This document shows positions 1 through 10,050 of a stretch of 64,000 nucleotides of DNA, in pieces. Position 1 is the stretch's first letter. Each line of letters begins with the position of its first letter. The DNA lies in contig MNCI01002773.1 in the NCBI GenBank assembly GCA_015680685.1, forward strand, positions 273,731 through 337,730, written 5' to 3'. This DNA comes from Gnetum montanum. Taxonomy: Eukaryota; Streptophyta; Gnetopsida; Gnetales; Gnetaceae. The notes below the pieces were generated by a model. It had not been told where the DNA came from. It did no database searches and was given only the letters and a program-made list of their open reading frames with translations. A program made the translations under genes and the position numbers.

Positions 1-315
1 ATTTTACAAATATTTTCCTGAGCCTTTTATTCTTGGAAAAGCTTATTTGCTTGAAGAGTACATTCACCTATTTGAGTTAGCTTTAGCTTATGTAAATATT
101 CACCACCAAGATCAAGCTTATAGCTTGTTTATAACAAATTTAAAGGATATGGCTTAAATTTGGTATTCAAATTTGCCAAGCAATAGTATCACAAGTTAGG
201 ATGATATGAAAAATCTATTCTTGGCTTAGTTTGGTAATCAATTGGACCAATTTCAACTATACTATGGGCTAGTACAAGCTAAGTAAGGAGTCAAGGAGAC
301 AATTTGAGTAATAAT
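1..315 (+). pseudogene. Gag relic of element E
   Basis: One plus-strand frame from about position 65 reads as a retrotransposon gag core. It includes NLKDMA, then IWYSNLPSNSIT, then FGNQLDQF, which is the usual run of gag core helices with a conserved W in the middle. Several in-frame stops interrupt it, mostly TAG where Q or W is expected. Upstream sequence is missing at the window edge. The piece lies in the same orientation as the 3' LTR at 21355, so I assign it to element E. No zinc knuckle is seen. Confidence 0.55.
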
Positions 316-455
316 GCTGTAAATGATAAAATGGGGGTTGAAGAAGTGGGAGCATTTATAAACTCATTTGGCCCATTTTTCTATTTGACCAAGATCCATT
401 TTCTCCATTTCATAAACTTGTTACTCAAAAAGGGATAAAACTCATGTGGCCTATC
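316..455 (+). other. Non-coding part of element E
   Basis: No open frame is visible. The stretch contains repeated CATTTT and CCATTTC words, which continue on the far side of element A at 20281-20840. This supports the view that the two sides were contiguous before A inserted. Confidence 0.4.
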
Positions 456-460
456 TCACT
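456..460. repeat. Target-site duplication of element A, left copy (TCACT)
   Basis: TCACT directly precedes the TGTTATG start of the left LTR and is repeated exactly at 20276-20280 after the right LTR. Five-bp duplications are normal for Ty3/gypsy integrases. Confidence 0.85.
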
Positions 461-2752
461 TGTTATGTCTGAAAACATCGGTGGCTGGAACATCGAGAGG
501 TTATCAGGCATATAGCCTAACCCCAGATCCATGAGAGGGTTGTGCTAGAGAAAACAGAAATGGGGTGCGTTGAACAGTATAGTTGATCAAACAAGGACTT
601 ACATGGTGTACAATAACATTTTGTGAACAATGGTTTTAAAATGTGATGCATGGAGATCGAAACGAAGGAAAATGTAGCATACAGAATAATAAAAGCACAT
701 CAGAGTATGTAATTGAGCAATAAGTGTGAATCGATACACAATGATGCAAAATATATGCTATAATGAAATGAAAGGAGAACTTGGGTGAAAGAATGCACCA
801 CCCCAAAATCAGGGGATTCAGCTTTTGTTTAGCTGATGAAGGTGTACAACTAATGTGCAGTGTTGGACAGGCACAACTAACAATGGAATGATATGGCCAT
901 AGCTCTCGGACTACTGCCAATGGCATGTTAATAGGAATTGTTGAGCCAATCCTTGCTGAATTAAGAACTGCTACGCTGGGTTGAAGAGATATCTGGGCAG
1001 TCGTACTATTAGGGTTTGCTATTCATCAACCTTCTGCTTGCCAACCTCCTTGCCAAAGCCAATTGCTAGAAAGCCAATTGCCAAGATGCCAATCTCTAAA
1101 AGCCAATCACAAGAAAGCCAAATTCAAAAGCCAACCCCTTGAATGCTATTTGTTGGGGTATTTATAGGGCCAAGAGCGAGAGAGAGATGTGGTTTGGATG
1201 CCACATGTCCTGGGTCCCACATGGCACAAATCGTGGATGTGCTACACTAACATGTGGTGCTACGCTAATGTGCTATGTTGTGGTGCTACACTGATGTGCT
1301 ATGCTGTAGTGCTACACTGAGTGGGATGAGGATAGAAATAAAACTTGCTGAGCTGTGACCATATCATTCAGACTGTATGTGCCATAATCTAGGGAACTAC
1401 CAAGTTTTTACAAAAAATGCTCACAAAAAATGCAAAGTGGAGACTATGCTCCAAGACTATGTCTTCCCCTCTCTTACAAGTAGGGTCAAGCAAAGAGACA
1501 ATTCTTTGGATCGACAAGGGATGCAAAAACAAAGAAAACTACTTATCTTGTCTGTCAAGGAGATGTTGGAGTACAGATGACCATCGCCAACCGAGTTCTA
1601 GAACTTCTGGCAATGTCTTGAGGCTTCTCCGTGAGTGTTACACTATCTATGCTGCCCAGTGTAGCAGCGTAGCATGAACACTTTCCTTGCTATGCTATGT
1701 TATGTTGGTAGTGTAGTGCAGCATAGCACTCCTCCTTTGCATGAATTTTGTCTAGATAACTGAGAATATCATTCTAACATCTAGTTAGGCAAGCAACTTC
1801 AGCAATTGGAAACCTTGCTTTTCATGTTGAAAGGTCCTAGGACTTGCTGATTTCATCCTTAGGACACTTTTGGGCTTTGAGTCCTTACTATGTTGTGCTA
1901 CACTATGTAGCATACCATAGCGTAGCAGTCAGTTTGGCATGAATTTGAGTCAAAACTTGTAATGATGTGGTAGGAGACTTTGATTGAGACTTGAAGGCAA
2001 AGTGGGACAAGCAATTTTGGAGGTCAAAGCATGGCCAAGTGTAATTCTTTTGCTAGAATGGCTTCTTGGAAGATTTTCTTGCATTATCACCCTGCTACAC
2101 TGTGTAGCATAGCACAACGTAGCATCTAGTTTTGCCTGAATTTTGCATTACTCTGCAAGTGTTCTATTGTGGGATCTTGGCCATGTCTAGAGGTCAACGT
2201 AGAACAAGCATTTTTTCATGGTTAAGGCATGGGCCATTATGTTTACTTCATCAAAATAATCTGAGTAGAGATATTATGACATTAGAATCCTACTATGCTA
2301 TGTAGCATAGCACAACGTAGTACTTAAATGGAGATGATTTTTGATGAAATCTGCCACATTCTCCTACATCATGTTGATCATGCTTCAAGGATGAAGTGGG
2401 GTGGGTATCCTGGAGGATTGAATCCTTGCCAACTGCATCTTTGGTACTTGATCAGTCTCCACACGGCCTGCTACGTTGTGTAGCGTAGCAAGTTTTGTAG
2501 TTAGAAAACTTGCTAAACTATTTAGTCCATCCTAAAAACCTTTGAAAACTCCTAGCATGGTCCCTTCAATGCTCCATTTGTGTGAATTGGCTCTGCAACT
2601 GGGTGCTACGCTGACTGTGGTGAAGAGCGTAGTAGGCATACTTGAACATAATCTTGTAGGCACTAGGACTTCCAAGGTGTTGAACCATTTGTGCGGTTCA
2701 TCATGGCATTACACCTAGAGAATCATGATGGCCCAAAATTGATGGTGTTTCA
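461..2752 (-). repeat. 3' LTR of element A
   Basis: It starts TGTTATGTCTGAAAAC and ends GATGGTGTTTCA, matching the LTR at 18023-20275 along its length. It carries many imperfect hairpins built on the word TGCTACGCT and its complement, for example at 2093-2114 and 2469-2490. A TATAAATA box lies on the minus strand at 1159-1166. At about 2.3 kb it is long for a plant gypsy LTR. Confidence 0.92.
1159..1166 (-). promoter_or_regulatory. TATA box of the element A LTR promoter
   Basis: The minus strand reads TATAAATA in a CCTATAAATACC-like setting. The same box is conserved at 18721-18728 in the other LTR, about 1.55 kb into the LTR, as expected for the U3/R boundary. Confidence 0.55.
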
Positions 2753-2770
2753 CTAGCCCCTCTTTGTTGA
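2753..2770 (-). promoter_or_regulatory. Polypurine tract of element A
   Basis: On the minus strand AAAGAGGGGCTAG directly precedes the LTR start TGAAACACC. This is the correct place for plus-strand priming before a 3' LTR. Confidence 0.7.
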
Positions 2771-4190
2771 CGTCTGGAGGATTTTCTAGAGAGACATCGA
2801 CAAAGAATATGAAACACCATGAAGAACAAGACGCCAACATCATTCTTTAGTGCCTACTTAGATGATGCTTCACTATGTTTGAGAGTGCTTGGAGAGCAAT
2901 GTAAGATAGGGGGCAAGGGACGAATTTGAGGAAATAGGGTTAGGGAAGAAATGAATGTAGAATGCGACACTGTGAATACTGTTGCCATAGTGCAATCCCT
3001 TGTCAGAATGCTTATAAGGAAGTTAGCACACATGGTGTCTTCTCTTTAGATCTCGGCCTCTCACCAGAGTGCTTAGAGATGGTTGATCTATAGTTGAAAT
3101 GATTGCAAAGTAGCTATCATGCCATTTTTTGGGCACTCTTTCTTTGAGCTTTTGTGTTTTGTGCTTTATGTGCTTTTTGTTGCACACCCATGTTCATTTG
3201 AAGGCAATCTTGTCATCAATGTAGGATAGGTGTTTCCTCCCTGAGATAAGCTATGTTACATCCATGTGGGGCTTTGACCTACCTATAGAGGCTTCCCATG
3301 GGACGAGTTGTGTTATGTCTGTCATGGGCCTAGTGGTTGAGCATGGGAAACGGTTTCATGTGTATTGGAGAAGCTTGTGAAGAAGATGTCAAAAATTATA
3401 AGGATAGGGAATGGAGGTTAGGTTGGTTGAAGGGATAATAGGGTATGCACTCTCAAGTAGCTAGACTAGTTGAAGTGGGTACTTTGAAATGATGTAGTGT
3501 CTTGCTCTTGTGGTGGAACACATTTTTGAACGATGCCATCTTGGCTTTTATCCTACAAACACAATAGAGAGAAAACCAAAAAAAATAACCATCGTGTGAA
3601 GTAGGGGCAAAGTCTTGCTTACCCAGGACACTGCTAAGGTGGCAAGTGTTATGTATGACATGTGCAATGTCCAAAGCAGGAAGGCTAGTACAGGCTTTAG
3701 TAGTGGTAGGTTGGAAAGTTTCAACGACCCCATCAAAAATGAGCACTGAAGAGGCTAGGAGTAATAATGATGGAAGCGCTCAGGAATCCTTGCCAAAGGC
3801 AAGCATCATGAAATCCAGCTACAGAGTAAGAAGCTTATCAGCTAAATGCCTTCTTGGATTTTGATGATGGTGAGGGCTGGAGGATGGCAGCATTGTGGCT
3901 AGGCCACAATAGTGCTAAGACTCCAACAGTAGGTGCTGACAGCGAGAACTATGACCAAGATGATTGGAAGTGGTAGCGGTAGCTTCGAAAGGTCAGCAAG
4001 ATGTCAAACGACATCTCTAGAAGATCAGCAAGATGCTAGGGATGACGATGTTGCATGTCTCTCAAAGGGTTTTTTCTTGATGACGTGAACTTCATTATGG
4101 AATTGCAACATCCCACCCCATCTGCCTAGGAAGCCCAAAGATATGCACGCTCACTTGTTCACAAGTTCACATGTATTAATCGGGAGGTGT
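2771..4190. other. Unexplained tail of element A between integrase and 3' LTR
   Basis: This 1.4 kb has no counterpart in element B, where integrase ends only about 250 bp from the LTR. Near 3640-4000 the plus strand has short readable segments that could be decayed coding sequence, including SRKASTGFSSGRLESFNDPI and, in another frame, FLDFDDGEGWRMAALWLG. I cannot link them into a gene or name a family. It may be a captured host fragment or a second antisense ORF. The rest shows nothing recognisable. Confidence 0.3.
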
Positions 4191-4204
4191 TACACTGCAA
4201 ACCC

Positions 4205-4520
4205 AGTTTTAGGTCCTTGCAGACTACTGAATGTGCTAGTTTAAGGTCCCAGCAGATCATGATGTGCTAGTTTAAGATCTTGGTAGACCGATGTGCTAGT
4301 TTAAGGTCCTAGCAGACTGCTGTGCTAGTTTAATGTCGTAGCAGATGGGGGATGGCCAATTTAATGTCATAGTGGACCATGATGTGTGTGCTAGTTTTAC
4401 ATCATGGCCCAAGGATAATTTGTGGATGCTAGTTTTATTTCATGGCCCAAAGACATGATATGCCAATTTAACATCATAGTGGATGTTTTGTGCCAATTTT
4501 ATGTTGTAGTGGATGATTTG
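4205..4520 (+). repeat. Array of GCTAGTTTAAGGTC hairpin repeats downstream of integrase (A)
   Basis: About nine degenerate units, each reading GCTAGTTTAA or GCCAATTTAA and then a 4-bp arm, a 6-nt loop (CTAGCA, ATAGTG and similar) and the complementary arm. Examples are GGTC/GATC at 4245-4258, GGTC/GACT at 4305-4318 and CATC/GATG at 4472-4485. The arms change in a paired way. The same motif recurs in the other spacers of A and in B and C. Confidence 0.75.
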
Positions 4521-4555
4521 CTTAGCATGCTTCATGTTCGGTGCAATCTTGCATA

Positions 4556-5690
4556 TTAAGTGTAGTATGGCTTTAGGTACAAATGATTGACAGGATTTGG
4601 GAATTCATTGCCATCTATGTCAGCCAGTTTGAATGCCCCATTCTCATATGCTTTTGTGACTACAAAGGGGCCTTCCTAGTTGGATGAGAATTTGCTCTTG
4701 GGTTCACAAATGGCCATGAGGACTAAGTCCCCCTTTTTGATCGGTCGTTGGTGCAAATTGCAGTGATGTTTCCACTGTTGCTTGTCTTGGTACCATTCGA
4801 TGTGATTAAGTGTTTGGGTGTGCTCCTCCTCTACGAAGTTAAGGTCAATGATCCTTGACTCATTATTTTGAGCCTCATCCATGATGTTTGAAAGGATCAT
4901 TCGAAGTGATGGGACCTACAATTCAAGTGGTAATACCACTTCAGATCCATATACAAGACTGTACGAAGTCTTACCTATAGTTGTTCTACATGTCGTGCGA
5001 TAAGCCTAAAGCACATAAAGGATTTGCTTGTGCCATCGGCTCTTACTGATGCTAAGAATATTTTTCAAAAGATTGATGATGACTTTATTGGTAGCCTTTG
5101 CTTGGCTATTTTCCTAGGTGTAATATGACAATGAGAAAGAATGTTTGATACCAAGATGTTTGCAAAAGGCTTTGGTTTTTGCGCTACTGAACTATGGCTC
5201 GTTGTCAGTAACAATAGTCATGGGAAGGCCAAATCGTGTCACTATGTTGTCTAGAATGAACTTGCGAACCTGTTGGAACATGGTCTTTTTGAGGGGAATA
5301 ACTTCTATCCATTTTGTAAAGTAATTGGTTGCGGTAATGAAGAAGCTATGCCCTGTAGAAGACTTAGGTGTAATGGGTCCTATGATGTCTAGTCCCCAAT
5401 GTTGGAAAGGCCATGTGATCTGTGTAGTATGTAGTTCGGTAGGTGATACGTGTATAAGGTTTCCATAGTGTTGACACACATCGCATGTTCTAACCTTGGC
5501 AATGGAATCACATTTCATGTGAGGCTAGTAGTAGCCCAGACACGTGATCTTTGCTACCATAGCTCTAGGAGCTATGTGCTCTCCACACAATCCCTCATGG
5601 ACTTCATCGACAATTTTTTGGAGTTCATCCCCACTAACGCAAGCTAGCAATATCCCATCATCAGAGCGTTTGCATAGAGTGGCGTCTCCT
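4556..5690 (-). pseudogene. Integrase of element A
   Basis: The minus-strand frame shows the zinc-binding HHCC region (HEGLCGEH, then CDVCQ), then the catalytic core with WGLDIIGPIT (first Asp) and VTDNEP (second Asp), then the C-terminal module ending NHLYLKPYYT and a TAA at 4556-4558. The third catalytic residue is lost: the usual GQAEATNK reads SQAKATNK, a Glu-to-Lys change near 5065. At least five in-frame stops are present, all TAG at expected Q or W positions. It was the DNA-joining enzyme of the element, and it follows the archaeal-type RNase H as in other Tat elements. Confidence 0.88.
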
Positions 5691-5889
5691 ACGAGGACAT
5701 ATTGCTGTGCTCATTTTTGCACTGCATCCTTTTGGGTAGGTGTTAGGTCATGTGGGGGGTTCCCCATGTTGGCGGTATGTTTTAATGTCATCATACCACT
5801 CTCGAGTATGTACTACACTTACAGATGCTATATTTTCCATGTGAACTATGGGGTCGGTGCATTTCACTATTGCAACAAGTAAGGTGGGA

Positions 5890-6300
5890 AACATGTGTGG
5901 AGGCACACTCAAGCCCAGCGTTGCTAAGGCATCTACTATAGTGTTTTCATTGTAGGGCACATATTGGACATCTATGGTTGCAAACTACTTTAGTAAGTAT
6001 TTGGCTAGATCACAGTAAGGTTGTAAATGGTGTGCCTTGCAAGCGAATACCTCTGTAACTTGATTGATGACTAGTTGTGAGTCACCTCAAATTGCTAAAC
6101 TTTGGATCCCCAATTCTCGGGCTGCTAGGATGCCCCTAAGGAGACGCTCATATTCTGCCACATTGTTTGTACAAAGGAATGTGAAGTGAAATGCGAAAGG
6201 TTGGATTTCCCCAGAGGGGAATGTGAGAATTGTAGTGGCACTACCACCTTGCATAGTTAAAGCCCTGTCAAAGTGGGGAATAACTTCAAAGTCTGTTAGT
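5890..6300 (-). pseudogene. Archaeal-type RNase H (second RNase H) of element A
   Basis: The frame carries HFDRALTMQGG (normally FDGA), then TNNVAEYERLLRGILAAREL, then GDSQLVINQVTEV and finally VPYNENTIVDALATL. These are the signature blocks of the additional RNase H found in plant Tat elements, lying between the resident RNase H and integrase. Two stops interrupt it: a TGA before GDSQ and a TAG near 5990. The Gly of FDG is replaced by Arg, next to a catalytic Asp. Confidence 0.85.
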
Positions 6301-6369
6301 ACTGGGCTTATGCTATTAACATGTTCATTTGAGAACTTAGGTTCTATCACTACCTAGTCATTATTAGGT

Positions 6370-6806
6370 GAGGCTATAAGTTGTGTAGCTATAGCTTGAC
6401 CTTTTACCGATGGTTGTGCTACATAGTGTAGATCAAATTCTGCGGTTATGGCCTTCCATTGGGCTATCCTACTACTTTTGTATATGTTGGTTGTAATAGC
6501 CTGAAGTATGTTATTATTGCAAATAATGTTTACTTGACTTCAAAATAGGTAATGCCCCCACTTTTTAAGCACAAACACTAAGGAAAGAAAAATTTTCTCT
6601 ACTTCATTGTATTTTTCTTCATAGGCTACCACTATATGACTTAGATAGTAGACAGGGATTTCAGAACCATCATCCCTCTTTTGGCATAGCAACGTGGTGA
6701 TAGACATGTTTGAACTAGCTAGATAAATGTAAAAAGGTTTGTCTCTCTGTGGAGGGTAAATAGTGGGAAGCTAGACAAGCTCTTTCTTTAAGCTATCAAA
6801 AGCTTC
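6370..6806 (-). pseudogene. Resident RNase H of element A
   Basis: It continues directly from the reverse transcriptase frame. PFYIYLASSNMSI, VYYLSHIVVAYEEKYNEVEK and VFVLKKWGHYLF match the gypsy RNase H plan (primer-strand contact, EK and the connection helix). The first catalytic Asp of the usual YTDAS or YLDAS is absent (YLASS). In-frame stops sit at the start, one a TAA in place of Gln, and near the end. This domain removes the RNA template during cDNA synthesis. Confidence 0.75.
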
Positions 6807-7744
6807 TTAACATTGGTTGGTCCATTCAAAGTTGACTCTCTTTTTTAGTAGGTGTTGCATTAGATGCAATTTGTCAATTAACCTTGTGATAAATCTTCTT
6901 ATGAATTGTACCCTACCCAGTAGCCCACGTAACTCCTTAAGGTTTGGAGATGGTGCCAAGTTAACAATGGCCTTAACTTTATCGAGGTCCACATGTATCC
7001 CTATTTCTGATACTACAAAACCTAGCATGCAGCCAGGTTTGACTCCAAAAACACATTTTTTGGGGTTGAGGTGTAGTTCACGCCTGCGACAATGTTGAAG
7101 GACCAAGTTTAGTTCATTTGCATGATCAGTAGCCTTTTCAGATTTCACAGCTATATTGTCCACGTAATCATTTAGCTTTTCTAAAAGATAGTCACTAAAG
7201 ATGTAAGTCATCACCCGTTGATACATTGCTCTTGCATTCTTTAGCTCAAAGGGCATCATTGTGTAGTAGGAGGTTCCCCAAGGGGTCATGAAGGTAGTTG
7301 CCAACTGATGCTCTAGGTTTATGCGAATCTAGTTATAGCCTGAGAATCCATCCATAAAGGATAGTAAGGCATGGCTTGTCGTAGTATCGATGAGTTGGTC
7401 GATGCTAGGCAATGGGAAATTGTCCTTAATCATTACCTTATTCAAATCCCAGAAGTCTATACAGATTCATATACCCCCAATTTTCTTTGAAATGACTACG
7501 ATGTTTGATACCCATTCTGAATAATCAACCGCCTGAATGAACCCAGCTTGATAAAGTATAGTGATTTTGCTATGCATAGCTAAGGTAATCTCTGGTTTGA
7601 TCTTGCGGGCCTTTTGTTTGATTGCTTGACTTGTGAGTCTAGTATGATATTATGTTGTATGATGCGTGGGTCTAAGCCTGGCATGTCTTTGTTTGACCAT
7701 GTAAACACTTTGGCATTATCATTAGGACTCTAAAGATGCTTTTC
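6807..7744 (-). pseudogene. Reverse transcriptase of element A
   Basis: The blocks are in order: WSNKDMPGLDP near 7690, EWVSNIVVISKK, LPSIDQLIDTT, LLSFMDGFSGYN, TPWGTSYYTMMPFELKNA, then the active-site loop and CVFGVKPGCMLGFVVS. The active-site loop at 7155-7166 reads YVDN where YVDD is required, so the second metal-binding Asp is gone. A frameshift lies near 7630, and stops occur after GGI (TGA) and after GYN (TAG for Gln). It is the polymerase that copied the element RNA. Confidence 0.9.
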
Positions 7745-8115
7745 TTAACTTGTGACTCTCGTAATATGCTCACTTTTAATGTTCTTGCTTCCCCCTTGGA
7801 TGTTTTCATAGGTATTTTGATAAGAGGGTCTTAAGTTACATCACCGGCCTCTAAATCTAGAGTTTGGACTAGATGTTCAGGCCAGTCCAGGGATGTTTCT
7901 AAGGATGCTATGTTGGTATCATAGGGGGAAGGTTCCAAGTCTACCAACTCTATGTTCAAGTGCCTCATGAGTTTGCCATGGAGACTCGTCAAAATTAAGG
8001 GCGAATGAAGATCATCATACATAGCCATTTTTCCAATCAAACCTATCACAATAAGCAAAAAAACAAAGTCAAGTGATACCTGCTTAAGACAACAACATGT
8101 AATGAATATATGCAA
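7745..8115 (-). pseudogene. N-terminal leader of the element A pol ORF
   Basis: The frame from about 8115 to 7831 contains LVQTLDLEAGDVT and then a TAA in place of Gln. Element B has the same block (LVNTLDLEAGDI) at the same distance before its RT, so this is a conserved, unnamed pol N-terminus. Which methionine is used is uncertain: candidates are at 8115 and near 8030. Confidence 0.6.
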
Positions 8116-8150
8116 AGCAATGATGCAACATTAAAGAGTTTACAATTTGA

Positions 8151-8271
8151 GGTCTTAGTGGACCACGATCATGCAAAATTTCATGCCGAAAATTGCCAAT
8201 TTAAGGTCATAGAAGACCGTAACCATGCAATGTTGTAAGTTAGAATTGCCAGTTTAAGGTCATAGCAGATC
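8151..8271 (+). repeat. Three hairpin motifs between pol and the antisense gene (A)
   Basis: Units at 8151-8164 (GGTC-TTAGTG-GACC), 8205-8218 (GGTC-ATAGAA-GACC) and 8258-8271 (GGTC-ATAGCA-GATC). The second and third follow GCCAATTTAA or GCCAGTTTAA. They have the same form as the arrays at 4205 and 13246. Confidence 0.75.
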
Positions 8272-8289
8272 GTTATCATGCAACATTAC

Positions 8290-8625
8290 AAAAATGAGGC
8301 AAAAATTTTGGTGTATTTACATGTTATGCTGCAATTATGTGCTACGCTGTAGTAGACACGGTGTATCCCATGCTATGCTTCAGTAGATAGGGGTGTTTCA
8401 TGTTACGCATGGAACGTGGAACATCCTGCGTTATGCGCAGGACATGGAATACCCCGAAAAGTAACATGTGTTTTAACTACATAGGCTATAAATAGGGGAT
8501 TACCCATGGTAAGCTTGTTATTTTCACTGTTAGAGATAGCATCCAGAGCATAGCGTGGTTGGGCTAAGAGACAGTGTAGCAGTCACAGTGTAGCAATCGA
8601 TACACCTAAGTTTGTTAGCAGGACA
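8290..8625 (+). promoter_or_regulatory. Presumed upstream region of the antisense gene (A)
   Basis: This stretch is non-coding. It repeats GCTACGCTGTAGTAGA-like words that also fill the LTR and the leader of element A. TATAAATAGGGG occurs on the plus strand near 8466-8480, about 155 bp before the first ATG. That fits a plant TATA box for transcription opposite to the element. The promoter role is inference. Confidence 0.4.
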
Positions 8626-8744
8626 ATGACGTGTAGGAGCAAACATAGCCATCAGGGCCTTGCCAATGTAGATGAAGGGAAACACACCTTGCAATGTCTC
8701 CCTAGGGCATGCATTGAGGAATGGTAGGAGGCCCCATCAACTCG

Positions 8745-9635
8745 GTAAGTCGCTATGCTACCTTTGCCCACATTGTGTGATTTGTTGCATTGGACTACTA
8801 TTGTCATTTCTTTGGCCGCTACCGCAGCTGCTATGCTACGATTACTACGCACCGCTACCATGGTTGCTATTGTTGTAGGTAGGGTGATGTATCGTTTTGA
8901 GGATTTTAGAGGTTTGGGCAGTGTAGCATGCGTCCCATGTAGTGTAGCACATGTTTTGGTTTACTTTTGTTCCATTTCATGCAACGGGATAGGGCTAGGG
9001 GCTATGCAAATGTTATGTGTTTTTTCTTAGGTTATGTTACCCTTGTCAGCGTGATCGATAGGCTACGTTGTGTTTTTAGTGCTACATTATTATATTGCTA
9101 CACTACTACACTATGTTGCTATGTTGCTACATTACTACTTTATGCATGATGCAACTATTATGCTATGCAGGGCATAGTTGTGGAACTGTGCACGACACAG
9201 TTGCTACTTTGCATAGGGTGCACTTGCGACGCTATGCTACGTGTAGCGTAGCTGCTACTTTGTGCAAGGTGTACCTGCTATGCTACGCTATGCGTAACAT
9301 AGCTACTATGCTACGCTATGCGTAACATAGCTACTATGCTATGCAAGGTGTACCTACTATACTATGCTACATGTAACATAGTCGCAATGTTGTGCAGGGT
9401 GTACTTGCTATGCTATGCGTAACACCCTATTACACTGCAGGTAATGTAACTACTATGCTATGCGGGAAAAGTCATAAAAGTGGAACTTATCCTTGACAAA
9501 TGTTTGGCTTTGTTTCATCATGCCAAGGACATAATATTTCATACTTGGAAAAAACTTGTACACCAAAGGCTAAGCTATGCTATTCTATAACCATCACTTG
9601 CACACTGTACTAACACTTTGTGCTATGCCATGCAG
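8745..9635 (+). repeat. Intron 1 of the antisense gene (A), filled with CTACGCTATG words
   Basis: The donor at 8745 is GTAAGT and the acceptor ends TGCAG at 9635. From about 9060 to 9470 the intron is dense in variants of GCTATGCTACGCTATG, including a 28-bp unit repeated in tandem at 9275-9302 and 9303-9330. The words are the same family as the LTR hairpins of element A. Short open frames here are by-products of the repeat. Confidence 0.65.
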
Positions 9636-9920
9636 GGTCATGTTGAAACCCATCTTGATCATGATTGAGCTAGTTGGAGTTCTATGTTAGTGCACCTGTG
9701 GCCAACGTCTCCCCTACCCATGCGTGAGTAAGGGACTAGGCGGTCTAGTTTCGGGAAGGTGTGCGAGAGTTCCTAGAGTTCCTCCTTCGCCACTTTAGTG
9801 TGATAGTGTGGTCACAATTGTTGACCAAGATAGCTGCTATTCTTATTGAAATGCTATTGCCCGAGGCAAACTGAGGCATCTTGAAGTTTATGATTGATGG
9901 GTCTATTGAAGGAGAAGGGG

Positions 9921-10050
9921 TTGGGATCTCAAATCAGTGCCCAAGAGGTTTGAGATGCTTGTGTTGGATTTGGGCTATGCTCAAATTTAAGTGTTACCAT
10001 ANCCAACACAAGCATCTCAAACCTCTTGGGCACTGATTTGAGATCCCAAN
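9921..10050. other. Assembly join: 47-bp inverted copy between two N bases
   Basis: Single Ns stand at 10002 and 10050. The 47 bp between them (10003-10049) is the exact reverse complement of 9921-9967. Such an insert bounded by single Ns is typical of a gap-closing artefact. It falls inside exon 2 to exon 3 of the antisense gene, so the true sequence of that junction is unknown. Confidence 0.85.

Noticed and set aside
4205-4520. CRISPR-like array of short repeats
   Set aside because: The units are degenerate, unequal in spacing and lie in a plant retrotransposon that has the same motif in other spacers. There are no unique spacers and no cas genes.
8652-9325. Several short ORFs rich in Cys, Tyr and Leu
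   Set aside because: They are by-products of the CTACGCTATG repeat in intron 1 of the antisense gene.
10003-10049. 47-bp perfect inverted repeat as a structural element
   Set aside because: It is bounded by single N bases on both sides and is best explained as a gap-closing artefact.
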